A DNA stretch of 64,000 nt, taken from Spirochaetales bacterium. Its GTDB lineage: Bacteria; Spirochaetota; Spirochaetia; Treponematales; UBA12059. Positions 15,486 to 23,678 of the stretch are shown one piece after another. The DNA is taken from NCBI GenBank assembly GCA_016928955.1, contig JAFGJV010000039.1, positions 1 through 64,000 of the forward strand. The letters are read 5' to 3'. The position numbers and the translations under genes were made by a program. Positions within the stretch are counted from its first letter, which is position 1, and each line of letters opens with the position of its first letter. Under the pieces are notes generated by a model. The model was not told the origin of the DNA, made no database searches, and saw nothing but the letters and a program-made list of their open reading frames with translations.

Positions 15486-16523
15486 TTACGGCGCCGGACT
15501 GAGCACAGCCCGCAAAGGCAGATGGTCCGACCAGCCCTCACCCAGCCGGGAATTCCAAGCCACCGGGTTTCCGTCGTCGTCGACCAAAGGTTCCGTAATG
15601 ACGGCGCCGAACTCGGTCAACGTAAAGCCGCCCGGTCCCAGGGCGCCGGCGGTCATGAGCATGTTGTCTATCCGCTCGTCGACGCCCGCGTACCGGTAAC
15701 TGTAGCCCCGGGTCCAGGGGCAGTACAGCACGGGTCCCCCGGCTTGCCCCGGTTCCTGCCCGAGCACCGTGCCGGCGTTATCGGATATGAGGACGCAGGA
15801 ACCGGCGCCGGACCCGGCCGGCATGAGGGCCGTGGGATAGGCCATGGACACGCGCTCGTACTCGTCCGGGTTTTCGTTGAAATCGCCGGCCACGATCAGG
15901 GCCAGCGACGGGTCGGCGGCCAGCCGCTCTGCAAGCACGGCGCGGACCAGGGACGCGGCCAGGCGCCTGTCCCCCTCGGTCTCCTCCGCTCCGCCCAGCT
16001 TGCTTTTCCAGTGCACGGCCAGCACCACAAGGCGCTTGCCGCCCACGTCAAGCTCGGCCTCCAGCATGGTGCGCTGGCTCGACCCGTCGGCGGCGGCCGA
16101 ATCCTGCACGCGGTGGGCCCTGAGCGCGAGGACGGGATACCGGGACAGAATGCCGCACCCGAGGGCGGCTCCGTCCGGCGGGGCGTCGGCCAGGTAGGGG
16201 TAGCCGCCCAGCTCGTCGGCCAGGTCCGACACTACTCTCTCGTTCTCGGCTTCCTGGACCACAAGAATGTCCGGCCCGTCCGGCTCGGCCAGGAGTATGG
16301 CGTCGGCCATGAGACGGACGCGCTCCCGGTACAGGACCGCGCTCCAGTAGCCCTTGGCCACCGAAAAGTCGTCGTATTCATTGCCCTGGTCCACCGGATC
16401 AAAGAGGGTCATCAGGTTGTAGCTCATGACGACGACGTCATCCCGGGGGCTGAAATCCAGAAGACAGCCCGACACGGCCAGGCACAGCGGCATAAGCACG
16501 GCCGCATATACGCGCGTAGGCAT
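15486..16523 (-). CDS. Lipoprotein of the endonuclease/exonuclease/phosphatase family
   Basis: A 345-residue lipoprotein: signal peptide ending in LAVSGC (lipidated Cys18), then an EEP-fold domain. Family motifs are VVMSYNLMTLFDP, the metal-binding Glu in VVQEAENE, VHWKSKLGG, AGDFNENP and the final SDHLPL with the catalytic Asp-His. Substrate could be DNA, a phospholipid or a nucleotide. GGGAGG lies just before the start at 16523; an upstream in-frame extension to 16664 lies within purC and is rejected. It follows purC by 31 nt and is likely the last gene of the clpP-purC transcript. Confidence 0.85.
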   Translation of the reverse strand: MPTRVYAAVLMPLCLAVSGCLLDFSPRDDVVVMSYNLMTLFDPVDQGNEYDDFSVAKGYWSAVLYRERVRLMADAILLAEPDGPDILVVQEAENERVVSDLADELGGYPYLADAPPDGAALGCGILSRYPVLALRAHRVQDSAAADGSSQRTMLEAELDVGGKRLVVLAVHWKSKLGGAEETEGDRRLAASLVRAVLAERLAADPSLALIVAGDFNENPDEYERVSMAYPTALMPAGSGAGSCVLISDNAGTVLGQEPGQAGGPVLYCPWTRGYSYRYAGVDERIDNMLMTAGALGPGGFTLTEFGAVITEPLVDDDGNPVAWNSRLGEGWSDHLPLRAVLSPAP

Positions 16524-16554
16524 AGGCACCTCCCGAAAGGCCGGGAGTGGCGTG

Positions 16555-17553
16555 TTACCGCCCTGCCAGGCCTTCCTTGAGCACATACGCCACGGCGACG
16601 CCCGCCGATTGAGCATCCGGGCACACAGGCTCGAAAACCTGGCCCGTAATGGCCTCGAACGCATCCATGTAGCGCAGGGCCGTTTCCACGCGCACGTCGT
16701 CGTCTATGGCGGGAGGCGCGCCGTCGCCCGAGAAGCCGCGTTCGACCAGCCAGCGCCTGAAGGTTTCCTTGTCCAGCTCGCGCTGGTTGCTGTCAGCCCG
16801 GTAGCGTTCGGCGTAGCCGTCAGCGTACCAGTAGCGGCTGGAATCCGGCGTGTGTATCTCGTCCGCCACCACCAGGCGGCCGTCGGTCAGGCCGAATTCG
16901 TATTTTGTGTCGACCAGAATGAGTCCGCGGGACGACGCCAGCTCCTGGCCGCGGGCAAAGAGGGCAAGCGCCAGCCGCTCTGCCTCTGCCCACACGTCTG
17001 CGTCCACGGCGCCCGACGACACAAGTTCGTCGCCGGAGCAGGGCCGGTCGTGTCCGGACGCTTCCTTGGTGCTTGGCGTTATGACGGGGCGCGGAAGCCG
17101 CTGGTTGCGCCTGAGGCCCGCGGGGAAATCCGCGCCGGGCACGGGTCGGCCGGCCGCGTAATCCCGCCAGGCCGACCCGGTCAGGTAGCCGCGCACCACC
17201 ACCTCGACGGGGAGCATGTCGCAGCGCCTGGCCAGCACGCAGCGGCCAGATCGCGCCAGGGCGTCCAGTCCGCCGGTTTGGCGCGCGTCCAGCAGGTGAT
17301 TGGGAACAATGTCTGCCGTGCGCTCGAACCACCATCCGGACACCCGGCTCAGGATCTCGCCCTTCCAGGGCACGGTGGACAGGACGCGGTCAAAGGCCGA
17401 TATGCGGTCGCTGGCCACCAGGGCCACCGCGTTGCCCAGGCTGACCACGTCGCGCACCTTGCCTCGGTACAGGGCGGCGCCCGGCGGGACGTCGCCGTCT
17501 GCCAGGCCGCTGAAAGCGCCTCCGAGGGCGCCCCGGACGCGCTCTGCCGTCAT
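16555..17553 (-). CDS. purC: Phosphoribosylaminoimidazole-succinocarboxamide synthase
   Basis: A 332-residue SAICAR synthetase, the ATP-dependent ligase that joins aspartate to CAIR in purine synthesis. Signatures: YRGKVRDVV (ATP loop), DRISAFDRVL, VVRGYLTGSAWRDY, and the late DTKYEFGL ... VVADEIHTPDSSRYW. Longer than the E. coli enzyme (237) and similar to the eukaryote/other-bacteria long form. The ATG overlaps the clpP stop codon (ATGA), so it is translationally coupled to clpP. It is separated by about 36 kb from the purF-D group in this window. Confidence 0.95.
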   Translation of the reverse strand: MTAERVRGALGGAFSGLADGDVPPGAALYRGKVRDVVSLGNAVALVASDRISAFDRVLSTVPWKGEILSRVSGWWFERTADIVPNHLLDARQTGGLDALARSGRCVLARRCDMLPVEVVVRGYLTGSAWRDYAAGRPVPGADFPAGLRRNQRLPRPVITPSTKEASGHDRPCSGDELVSSGAVDADVWAEAERLALALFARGQELASSRGLILVDTKYEFGLTDGRLVVADEIHTPDSSRYWYADGYAERYRADSNQRELDKETFRRWLVERGFSGDGAPPAIDDDVRVETALRYMDAFEAITGQVFEPVCPDAQSAGVAVAYVLKEGLAGR

Positions 17554-18173
17554 AAGCCCAGTTCGTCCCGGCTTTTGACGATGCGGGACACCAGGCCGTA
17601 GCCCAGGGCGTCCTCCGCGTTCATCCAGTAGTCGCGGTCCGTGTCGCGGACCACGCGGTCCAGCGGCTGGCCGGTCTCCTCGGCGATCAGCTTGTTCAGC
17701 TTGTCACGGGTTTTCTCCAGCTCGCGCGCGTGGATCTCTATCTCCGTGGCCACGCCGCGGAGGCCGGATAGGGGCTGGTGTATGAGATAGTGGGAATTGG
17801 GCAGGGCCACGCGGCGCTCCTTGGGAGCTGCCAGGAGGATCAGCGCGCCGGCACTGGCCACCAGGCCCATGCCGACCATCCACACATCGGGCTTCACGAA
17901 GCGCGCCATGTCAAAGATGGCGTAACCTGCGTCAACGTCGCCGCCGGGGCTGTCTATCATCACCTTGATGGGGTCGGCGCTCTTGGACTCAAGAAGGATC
18001 AGCTGGCGTATCACGCGCTCGGCCAGTTCCTTGTTCACCTGTCCGGACAGCAAGATGGTCCGGGTTTCCAGAAGACGCTCGGCAAGGGCGTCCGGGAAAC
18101 GCTGCGGCGTATCGTCGTCATCGTCGTCGTCATCGTCATTAAAACGGCCATAACGTTGGCTGGATATGGACAT
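17550..18173 (-). CDS. clpP: ATP-dependent Clp protease proteolytic subunit with N-terminal poly-Asp tract
   Basis: A 207-residue ClpP serine peptidase. The catalytic triad is Ser107 (GLVASAG), His132 (LIHQP) and an Asp in RDTDRDYW (residues 176-181). Oligomer-contact and head-domain motifs (IDSPGGDVDAGYAIFD) are normal. The oddity is residues 13-21: nine consecutive aspartates encoded by a GAC/GAT run, just before the N-terminal axial-pore segment. GGAG lies 5 nt before the start. The stop overlaps purC. It works with ClpX or ClpA/C, not in this window. Confidence 0.93.
   Translation of the reverse strand: MSISSQRYGRFNDDDDDDDDDTPQRFPDALAERLLETRTILLSGQVNKELAERVIRQLILLESKSADPIKVMIDSPGGDVDAGYAIFDMARFVKPDVWMVGMGLVASAGALILLAAPKERRVALPNSHYLIHQPLSGLRGVATEIEIHARELEKTRDKLNKLIAEETGQPLDRVVRDTDRDYWMNAEDALGYGLVSRIVKSRDELGL
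18111..18140 (-). repeat. GAC/GAT trinucleotide run in clpP
   Basis: Nine in-frame Asp codons preceded by an AAT, in mixed GAC/GAT order. Gain or loss of units by slippage would change the length of the poly-Asp tract without shifting frame. Confidence 0.9.
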
Positions 18174-18222
18174 AGCTACTCCTAAGGCGGGGACTGGGAA
18201 CGCGATGGCGCGCCACGACTGC

Positions 18223-18345
18223 AGTATACTGAAAAACCGGGGACACGGCTACGCGTGGGCCGCGCGCCTACAGGCTGATTGCGCGTGGTCGGGGGTCGGC
18301 AGGGCTTTTCTTTTATATAGTTTTTCATATATTGTATACACCTGC
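18223..18345. promoter_or_regulatory. Divergent intergenic region clpP / tlpA-like gene
   Basis: A 242-bp non-coding gap separates the two genes. It contains TATACT toward clpP (18223-18228 on the minus strand) and a distinctly AT-rich block at 18305-18345 where the tlpA-ccdA promoter probably lies. Neither has a convincing -35, so exact promoters are not called. Confidence 0.35.
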
Positions 18346-18415
18346 GCTGGAGCAGATCCGCGCCGAATATCCCGGCCAGAGCGTCGCCCCGGTGAGCGGC
18401 GCCAAGGAGTCACCC

Positions 18416-19039
18416 ATGAAATACCCGACCGCGGCCCTTGCCACGGCCTTGTTGCTTGCCCTGGCTTCCTGCGACAAACCCGCCCAGGAGCCTCCCACAC
18501 CCGCGTCCACCCAGGCCCAACCGACAGCCGAGTTTTCCGTTACTCCCGCACAGACCGGCCCCTGGTACGCGGCCAAACTCGAGGCTCTGGGCTTTTACGT
18601 CTTTCCCACACCCGAACCCCTGCCCGCGCTGTCCGTACTCAACCTGGACGGAACGCCCACAACCAGCGCCGTAAGCCGCGGCAAGGTCACCTTGCTCAAT
18701 TTTTGGGCCACCTGGTGCCCGCCATGCCGCTCGGAAATGCCGTCTATACAGATTCTGTACGACAAGACCAGGGATGTGGCGTTTGACGTGTTCGCGGTCA
18801 GCGTGGCCGAGCCACGGGCCACGGTGGCCGACTTCCTCAAGAACAATCCGGACTTCAGCTTTCCCATGTACCTGGACGAGACGGGTGCCGCGTCCGCTCC
18901 CTTTGTCGGCAGGGGCATCCCGACCACCTTCATCCTGGACAAACAGGGTAACGCCATTGCCGGCATGGTCGGCGCGCGCATGTACGACGGCCCCGAGGTC
19001 ATAGCCCTGTTCCGCGAGCTGGCGGAGCGCCTGCCATGA
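18416..19039 (+). CDS. TlpA-like thiol-disulfide lipoprotein
   Basis: A 207-residue lipoprotein: signal peptide to LALASC (lipidated Cys near 17), a Pro/Thr-rich linker, then a thioredoxin-fold domain with the active-site motif WATWCPPC and the cis-Pro loop GIPTTFIL. Family members reduce or isomerise disulfides outside the cytoplasmic membrane, fed by CcdA, which is encoded immediately downstream with an ATGA overlap. AAGGAG lies 6 nt before the start at 18416, which is chosen over an upstream start in the promoter region. Confidence 0.9.
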   Translation: MKYPTAALATALLLALASCDKPAQEPPTPASTQAQPTAEFSVTPAQTGPWYAAKLEALGFYVFPTPEPLPALSVLNLDGTPTTSAVSRGKVTLLNFWATWCPPCRSEMPSIQILYDKTRDVAFDVFAVSVAEPRATVADFLKNNPDFSFPMYLDETGAASAPFVGRGIPTTFILDKQGNAIAGMVGARMYDGPEVIALFRELAERLP

Positions 19040-19974
19040 GCGAGCTGAACGCGTTCGTCGCCTTCGGCGCGGGAGTCTTGTCCTTCCTGTCGCCCTGCGT
19101 CCTGCCCCTCATACCCGGCTACCTGTCCTTTGTGAGCGGCAGGCGAGCCGCAGACGTGCGGGAGGGCACGGACCGCGCGGGAGTGTTTTTCCGCACCTTG
19201 TTCTTTACCCTGGGTTTCAGCGCGGTGTTTGTGATCCTTGGACTGGTGTTCTCAGGCGGCGGCATGCTGCTGGCAGGCAACTCAGCCCGCTGGTTGTCCA
19301 TTATCGCGGGTGCCGTGATAGCGCTCTTTGGCCTCAACATGATCTTTGACTTTATCAAGATCCTGAACCGCGAGGCGCGGGCCCATCCCACGTCCAAACC
19401 GGCCGGAGCCGCGGGGTCCTTCCTGGTGGGCATGGCCTTTGGCGCCGGCTGGACGCCCTGCATCGGTCCCATACTGGCGTCCATCCTGCTGATGGCCGCG
19501 CGGAGCGGAACGGCCTTGGCCGGAGCGTCCTTACTTCTGCTCTACTCGCTGGGACTGGCCGTGCCCTTCCTGCTCGCCGGCCTGTTCTTTGACAAGCTGA
19601 CACCGCTCATGGGCTGGTTTAAGAAACGCGGCAGGGAGATCAGGCTGGTATCCGGAATCCTGCTCATCGTCATCGGGCTGGCCATGGCCCTGGGCAAGCT
19701 GACCGCCCTGAACGGGTGGTTCATGCGCGCCGCCATGGGCCTGAAGTCCATGTCGGTGTCCAATCCGGCCCTTGCCCGGGCCGCTGGAGCTGGTTTCTGG
19801 TTTGTCCTGGCCGCGCTGACCGTGCTGGTGCCCGTCCTCCGGAAGAAACGGCTTCTGGTGTGGCGGCGCCTGGTCGTTATCGTGGGGCTGTTGACGCTGG
19901 CCGTACTGGACGCCGCGGGAATCACCAGCACCGTTGACGCCCTGGCAGGGTGGCTCCTCTTTCAGGGGGCGTAA
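19036..19974 (+). CDS. ccdA: CcdA/DsbD-type membrane thiol-electron transporter
   Basis: A 312-residue membrane protein with the two conserved Cys of the CcdA core, one in LSFLSPCVLPLIPGYLSF and one in GWTPCIGPILASI, each at the start of a three-helix repeat. Two further hydrophobic helices follow after residue 240, so the protein is longer than minimal CcdA (about 220-240). It carries electrons from cytosolic thioredoxin to exported thiol proteins such as its overlapping neighbour, the TlpA-like lipoprotein. Ends 10 nt before a convergent gene. Confidence 0.9.
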   Translation: MSELNAFVAFGAGVLSFLSPCVLPLIPGYLSFVSGRRAADVREGTDRAGVFFRTLFFTLGFSAVFVILGLVFSGGGMLLAGNSARWLSIIAGAVIALFGLNMIFDFIKILNREARAHPTSKPAGAAGSFLVGMAFGAGWTPCIGPILASILLMAARSGTALAGASLLLLYSLGLAVPFLLAGLFFDKLTPLMGWFKKRGREIRLVSGILLIVIGLAMALGKLTALNGWFMRAAMGLKSMSVSNPALARAAGAGFWFVLAALTVLVPVLRKKRLLVWRRLVVIVGLLTLAVLDAAGITSTVDALAGWLLFQGA

Positions 19975-19984
19975 AGGCCGCCCG

Positions 19985-20740
19985 TTACCTGGCCAGCTCC
20001 CGTTCGAGTTCACGGACGCGGCGGAAGCTGGCTTTGTCGTAGGTCACGCCAAGGCGCCTGAGCGCGTCCTCGTCGTCGCGCAACATGCGTATGACCTCGG
20101 CCGCTCCGGCCTTGTCGCCCGAGCTCGCCAGGAATTCGAGCCTCTGGACCTCAAGCTCGGTCTTGCCCAGTATTCCGCACACGCGCCGGTATTCGGCCGC
20201 GGCGTCCTCATGCGGAAGCACCTGTTCGAGCACCAGGAGCCTGAGCGAGTTCCAGTCCTGCCGGTCGTACACCCGCCGCGCGTCCATGGGCAGGCGGTCG
20301 AGCTCGGTCAGGGCTTCTGCATGGCGGCCGAGCCTGTGCAGGGCCAGGGCCACCTTGTAACAGAGTTCGGGATCGTCCTTGAATATGCCCGTACGGCAGC
20401 TTGTGTACAGGTCCAGGGCCTTGCCCCATTCGCCGTGGATGGCCAGGGCGTCCGCGTATTGGAGCTTGTTGCCCTGCGAGGGCGTGAAGGCGGCTTGCTG
20501 CCTGGCATCGGCCAATTTCCGACCCGGGTTGAAACTGTCCATCAGGCTGCCTGCCAGGCCGCGGATCCGGTTACTGGACACCAGAGACGGCAACAGCTCT
20601 ATGAGCATGTAGGCCAGGCCGCCAGCGTAGGGAATGATGATAATGATCCATATCCAGTAGGAATCGCGCCCTGTCTTGATCACGTGGATCAGGCACAAAA
20701 GCTGGATGGCGTAGGGTACGGCCAACAGAATATAGCTCAC
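19985..20740 (-). CDS. Membrane protein with PLDc_N-like helices and TPR-like repeats
   Basis: A 251-residue protein. Residues 1-55 are two hydrophobic helices (LLAVPYAIQLLCLIHVI and WIWIIIIIPYAGGLAYMLIELL) like the N-terminal PLDc_N domain; there is no HKD phospholipase motif. Residues 85-250 are helical hairpins of TPR type (YADALAIHGEWGKALDLYTSC, LCYKVALALHRLGRHAEALTELDRL). Such hybrids are usually membrane-anchored scaffolds. GTG start at 20740 with GGAGG upstream. Function unknown. Confidence 0.7.
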   Translation of the reverse strand: MSYILLAVPYAIQLLCLIHVIKTGRDSYWIWIIIIIPYAGGLAYMLIELLPSLVSSNRIRGLAGSLMDSFNPGRKLADARQQAAFTPSQGNKLQYADALAIHGEWGKALDLYTSCRTGIFKDDPELCYKVALALHRLGRHAEALTELDRLPMDARRVYDRQDWNSLRLLVLEQVLPHEDAAAEYRRVCGILGKTELEVQRLEFLASSGDKAGAAEVIRMLRDDEDALRRLGVTYDKASFRRVRELERELAR

Positions 20741-20799
20741 GACGTGACCTCCGGCGGGCGGATTGGCGACGCGGCCACGCGGCCACGCTTCTTGGCCTG

Positions 20800-21777
20800 T
20801 TAAACCGTGCCCACCTTGAACGAGCGCCTGAAACGGTGCCTCCGGGCCCGTTCAAACCACACCACCACAAGGGCTATGGCCAGCCTGGGCACGGTCAGCC
20901 AGAACAGCGACACGCCTATGAGCATGAACATGGCCGTGTCCTCGTACAGGCCGTGGCATACCGCGGCGTGGTGGTTGAAGAGGTCGGCTTCCTGCTTTTT
21001 CATCTCCCCGGCCTTGATGCGCTCGTCCAGCAGTTTGCTGGCCGCCCCGTAGCTCGCTGTATTCGCCAGCATCCAGGGCACGCTTTCCCGCGACGGCAGG
21101 CCGAACACCCGCAGGAAGGGGGCAACGACCTTGGTCAGCAGTTCAAGGACGACGAATTCCTCAAGCACCGCGCGGATCAGGCGGAGCGACAGGAGGAGCG
21201 CCGCCATGGTGCCGACCAGCCGCAGGGCATCGGGCGCCCAGGCGGCTATCAAGGCGCCCAGGTTTTCTGCCGCCAGGGGTTCCGGCACGATGAGCCAGTG
21301 GCTAGTGGCGGGCAGGATCCTGTTCAGGGCCAGTCCGGCAAGGATAGCCCACACCAGGCGGGTGAGCATCATCTTGGAGGCGGACGAGCCGGTGCGTTTC
21401 ATCAAGGCCGACTCAAGGGCCAGGTTGTGCGCCATCAGGGCCATCACGGCCACTATGGTCATGACGCGAAGATTGAGGCCGAGCGCCGCCACCGCGGCCA
21501 CGGCGCCGTACAGGTTCAGGAACACGGAAGCCAGGACGACCACGGCCGCTTTGCCGGGCAGGCCAAATACGGCCGCGGCGCCGTTCAGAGGCTCGCTGAG
21601 GCGGCCGAGTATTCCGCTCCACTCGGCGGCCGTCACCAAAAGATGCACGGGCACGGCCGTGGCCGCGAGCAGGAAAAAGCCTTTGACGCTGGACGCGAGC
21701 CCCCGGAAAACGGCCGACCCCAGACTGCGGGGCCGTGAACCAGGGCGATATATTTCAGGATCGTGATGTTCTTTCAT
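20800..21777 (-). CDS. Nucleoside-recognition (Gate) domain membrane protein
   Basis: A 325-residue polytopic membrane protein with two copies of the nucleoside-recognition/Gate fold, comparable to SpmA/SpmB and the core of Nup transporters (LGLPGKAAVVVLASVFLN... and NHHAAVCHGLYEDTAMFMLIGV). Substrate unknown. The start at 21777 has no Shine-Dalgarno sequence; a near-perfect promoter (TTGACA, 17 bp, GACAAT) ends 9 nt before the ATG. Despite lying downstream of the MBL gene it has its own promoter. Confidence 0.75.
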   Translation of the reverse strand: MKEHHDPEIYRPGSRPRSLGSAVFRGLASSVKGFFLLAATAVPVHLLVTAAEWSGILGRLSEPLNGAAAVFGLPGKAAVVVLASVFLNLYGAVAAVAALGLNLRVMTIVAVMALMAHNLALESALMKRTGSSASKMMLTRLVWAILAGLALNRILPATSHWLIVPEPLAAENLGALIAAWAPDALRLVGTMAALLLSLRLIRAVLEEFVVLELLTKVVAPFLRVFGLPSRESVPWMLANTASYGAASKLLDERIKAGEMKKQEADLFNHHAAVCHGLYEDTAMFMLIGVSLFWLTVPRLAIALVVVWFERARRHRFRRSFKVGTV

Positions 21778-21786
21778 TGCCGGGGC

Positions 21787-21815
21787 ATTGTCGCCGTGGC
21801 CGCGTCGGCTGTCAA
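21787..21815 (-). promoter_or_regulatory. Promoter of the Gate-domain gene
   Basis: TTGACA (21810-21815), 17-bp spacer, GACAAT (21787-21792) on the minus strand. The predicted transcription start is about 3 nt before the ATG at 21777. The -35 box lies directly behind the stop codon of the MBL gene. Confidence 0.7.
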
Positions 21816-21816
21816 G

Positions 21817-22740
21817 CTAGGGCAGCAGGGTAAGGGTCAAGCCTTCCCTGGCCGCTTCCACGCGCATGCCCGTCCTGCCCGCGACCTTGCCCTGGTAGAA
21901 CAGCTCGAGTTCCTGGAGCTCGGTATCCGTGCGGTTGGGGTCGTGGTGGAACAGGAGCAGGCGCTTGACGCGGGCCCGGTTGCCCGCGTTGATGGCGTGC
22001 TCGAACGACGAGTGGCCCCAGCCGCGTTTGCCGGCGGTGTATTCCTTGGCCGTGTACTGCGTGTCGTGGACCAGGACGTCGGCGTCGCGGAAGAAGGCTT
22101 CTATGCGCGCGTTCTCCTCCTGGGCCGCCTGCTCGCCCTCCTCAGCCACCGCCGCGTCGTAGTCGGGATCGGCCGGGTCGGACGGGAATACGTTGACAAA
22201 GGGCTCGTGGTCATAGGCAGAGACAAACACCTTGCCCTGGTACTCGACGCGGTAGCCGAGGCACAAAACGGGGTGGTTCAGGTACTTGGTCTTCACGGTA
22301 ACGCCGTCGCCCAGGTCCATCTCCGTTTCCTTGAGGCTCTGATATTTTATTTCCGCGGCCAGCTCGTCCTGGCGCACGGGCCAGTAGCGGTACGACAACT
22401 GCGTGCCGATGATCTGCTCCAGGGTCTCGTCCTCGAAATTGACCGGCCCGTGGATGCGCAGTTTTGTTCCGGGTATGTAGATGGGCGTGAACATGGGAAA
22501 GCCCATGATATGATCCCAGTGGGTATGGGTGATGAAGATGTCGGCGTCGATGGGCCCCTTCTTGAGGTCGTTGCGCGCCAGCCACTCGCCCAGGCCGCGT
22601 ATGCCCGAGCCCGCGTCTATGATGATGAGCCGCTTGCCGCAACGCACCTCGATGCACGCTGTGTTGCCGCCAAAGACCACGGTGTCCGGCCCGGGCACGG
22701 GCATGGAGCCGCGGTCGCCCCATATTTTAACGGTAAACAT
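21817..22740 (-). CDS. Metallo-beta-lactamase fold hydrolase
   Basis: A 307-residue cytosolic MBL-fold enzyme: THTHWDH at residues 71-77 (HxHxDH), further ligands in LNHPVLCLGY, YDHEP, VHDTQYT and the final FHHDPNRTD. The opening GDRGSMPVPGP ... FGGNTACIEV is typical of the group that includes cyclic-nucleotide and phosphorylcholine-type phosphodiesterases and RNase Z relatives. A cAMP role would fit the adenylate cyclase at 46136 but is only a guess. ATG at 22740 preferred (AAAGGCG upstream) over GTG at 22755. Confidence 0.8.
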   Translation of the reverse strand: MFTVKIWGDRGSMPVPGPDTVVFGGNTACIEVRCGKRLIIIDAGSGIRGLGEWLARNDLKKGPIDADIFITHTHWDHIMGFPMFTPIYIPGTKLRIHGPVNFEDETLEQIIGTQLSYRYWPVRQDELAAEIKYQSLKETEMDLGDGVTVKTKYLNHPVLCLGYRVEYQGKVFVSAYDHEPFVNVFPSDPADPDYDAAVAEEGEQAAQEENARIEAFFRDADVLVHDTQYTAKEYTAGKRGWGHSSFEHAINAGNRARVKRLLLFHHDPNRTDTELQELELFYQGKVAGRTGMRVEAAREGLTLTLLP

Positions 22741-22802
22741 GTTCGCGCCTTTCACTATCCGACGAGCAGGCTGTGTCCCGGCACCGGGTTTTCAGCATCC
22801 CG

Positions 22803-23678
22803 CTAGGCTTTGGCCGCACCCTTGAGGAACACCGAGGCCTTTTCTATCTCGGCCGCAACCGCGGCGTCTATGTCCTCAAGCCAGGCCTTGGGCACGCCCA
22901 GCCTTTCCCACGCGTCCGGCGCCGGCTTGTCGGGGTAGAGGCAGCCGGAAAAGCCTATGTTCTCCCGGTTGGCGTAGTGGTCGGCCACCGACACCGCCAG
23001 GAGGATCTGTTCGTTGGGACCCTCGTAGTCGGGTATGGAATGGTGAAAGCGGATGGCGTCCGCAATGGGGCCGTCCAGGTGCCACGCGTCGGCTATCATG
23101 CCGCCGGCCTCGGCGTGGTCCATATCGATGGCCTGGCGCTCGGCTGCGTACAGGGGTATGCGCTCGCGGTCGGCCAGGCCCATGGCCTTGACGTAATCCT
23201 CCGACAGCACGTTGTTGAGCGGGATTTTCCCGATGTCGTGCAGAAGCCCGGCGGCAAAATACTCGTCCAGGCGCTGGCTCTCCACGCCCTTCTTGCGGGC
23301 CAGCATCTTGGCCACAACGCCGACGCACAGGGAGTGCCGCCAGAAACCTTCCATGTTCAGGGCGCGGAAACCCGCCTTGTCGGCCAGGCGGTCCAGCACG
23401 GCCGTGCTCAGGGCCAGGTTCTTGACCGTGTTGACGCCCAGCATGATGATGGCGCGCACCAGGCTGGTCACCTGGTTCGGCAATCCGTAGTACGCCGAGT
23501 TGATCAGCTTGAGCACCTTGCCCATGAGCACGGGATCCAGGGATATGACCCGATCCAGGTCCACGGGGCTGGTGCGCGGATTGTTGCACACCTCAAGAAC
23601 CTTGGCCACCGTGGTCGGAAGGCTCGGCATGGATCCTATGTACTCGCGGACTCTCCGCTGGCCGTCAGGACCTGGCAT
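22803..23678 (-). CDS. HDOD-domain signalling protein
   Basis: A 291-residue HDOD protein (MPSLPTTVAKVLEVCNNP ... DPVLMGKVLKLINSAYYG ... LGVNTVKNLALS) that retains HD-type metal residues (FWRHSLCVG, GLLHDIGKIPL, MDHAEAGG, RFHHS), so it may be an active phosphohydrolase rather than a pure scaffold. HDOD proteins act in stress, motility or c-di-GMP signalling. AAGGAG lies before the start; the ATG overlaps the end of the giant TPR gene by 14 nt, so the two are translationally coupled. Confidence 0.88.
   Translation of the reverse strand: MPGPDGQRRVREYIGSMPSLPTTVAKVLEVCNNPRTSPVDLDRVISLDPVLMGKVLKLINSAYYGLPNQVTSLVRAIIMLGVNTVKNLALSTAVLDRLADKAGFRALNMEGFWRHSLCVGVVAKMLARKKGVESQRLDEYFAAGLLHDIGKIPLNNVLSEDYVKAMGLADRERIPLYAAERQAIDMDHAEAGGMIADAWHLDGPIADAIRFHHSIPDYEGPNEQILLAVSVADHYANRENIGFSGCLYPDKPAPDAWERLGVPKAWLEDIDAAVAAEIEKASVFLKGAAKA

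Noticed and set aside
20773-20792. Short direct repeat of GCGGCCAC between the Gate gene and the PLDc_N/TPR gene
   Set aside because: Two copies of eight GC-only bases in a GC-rich genome are expected by chance.
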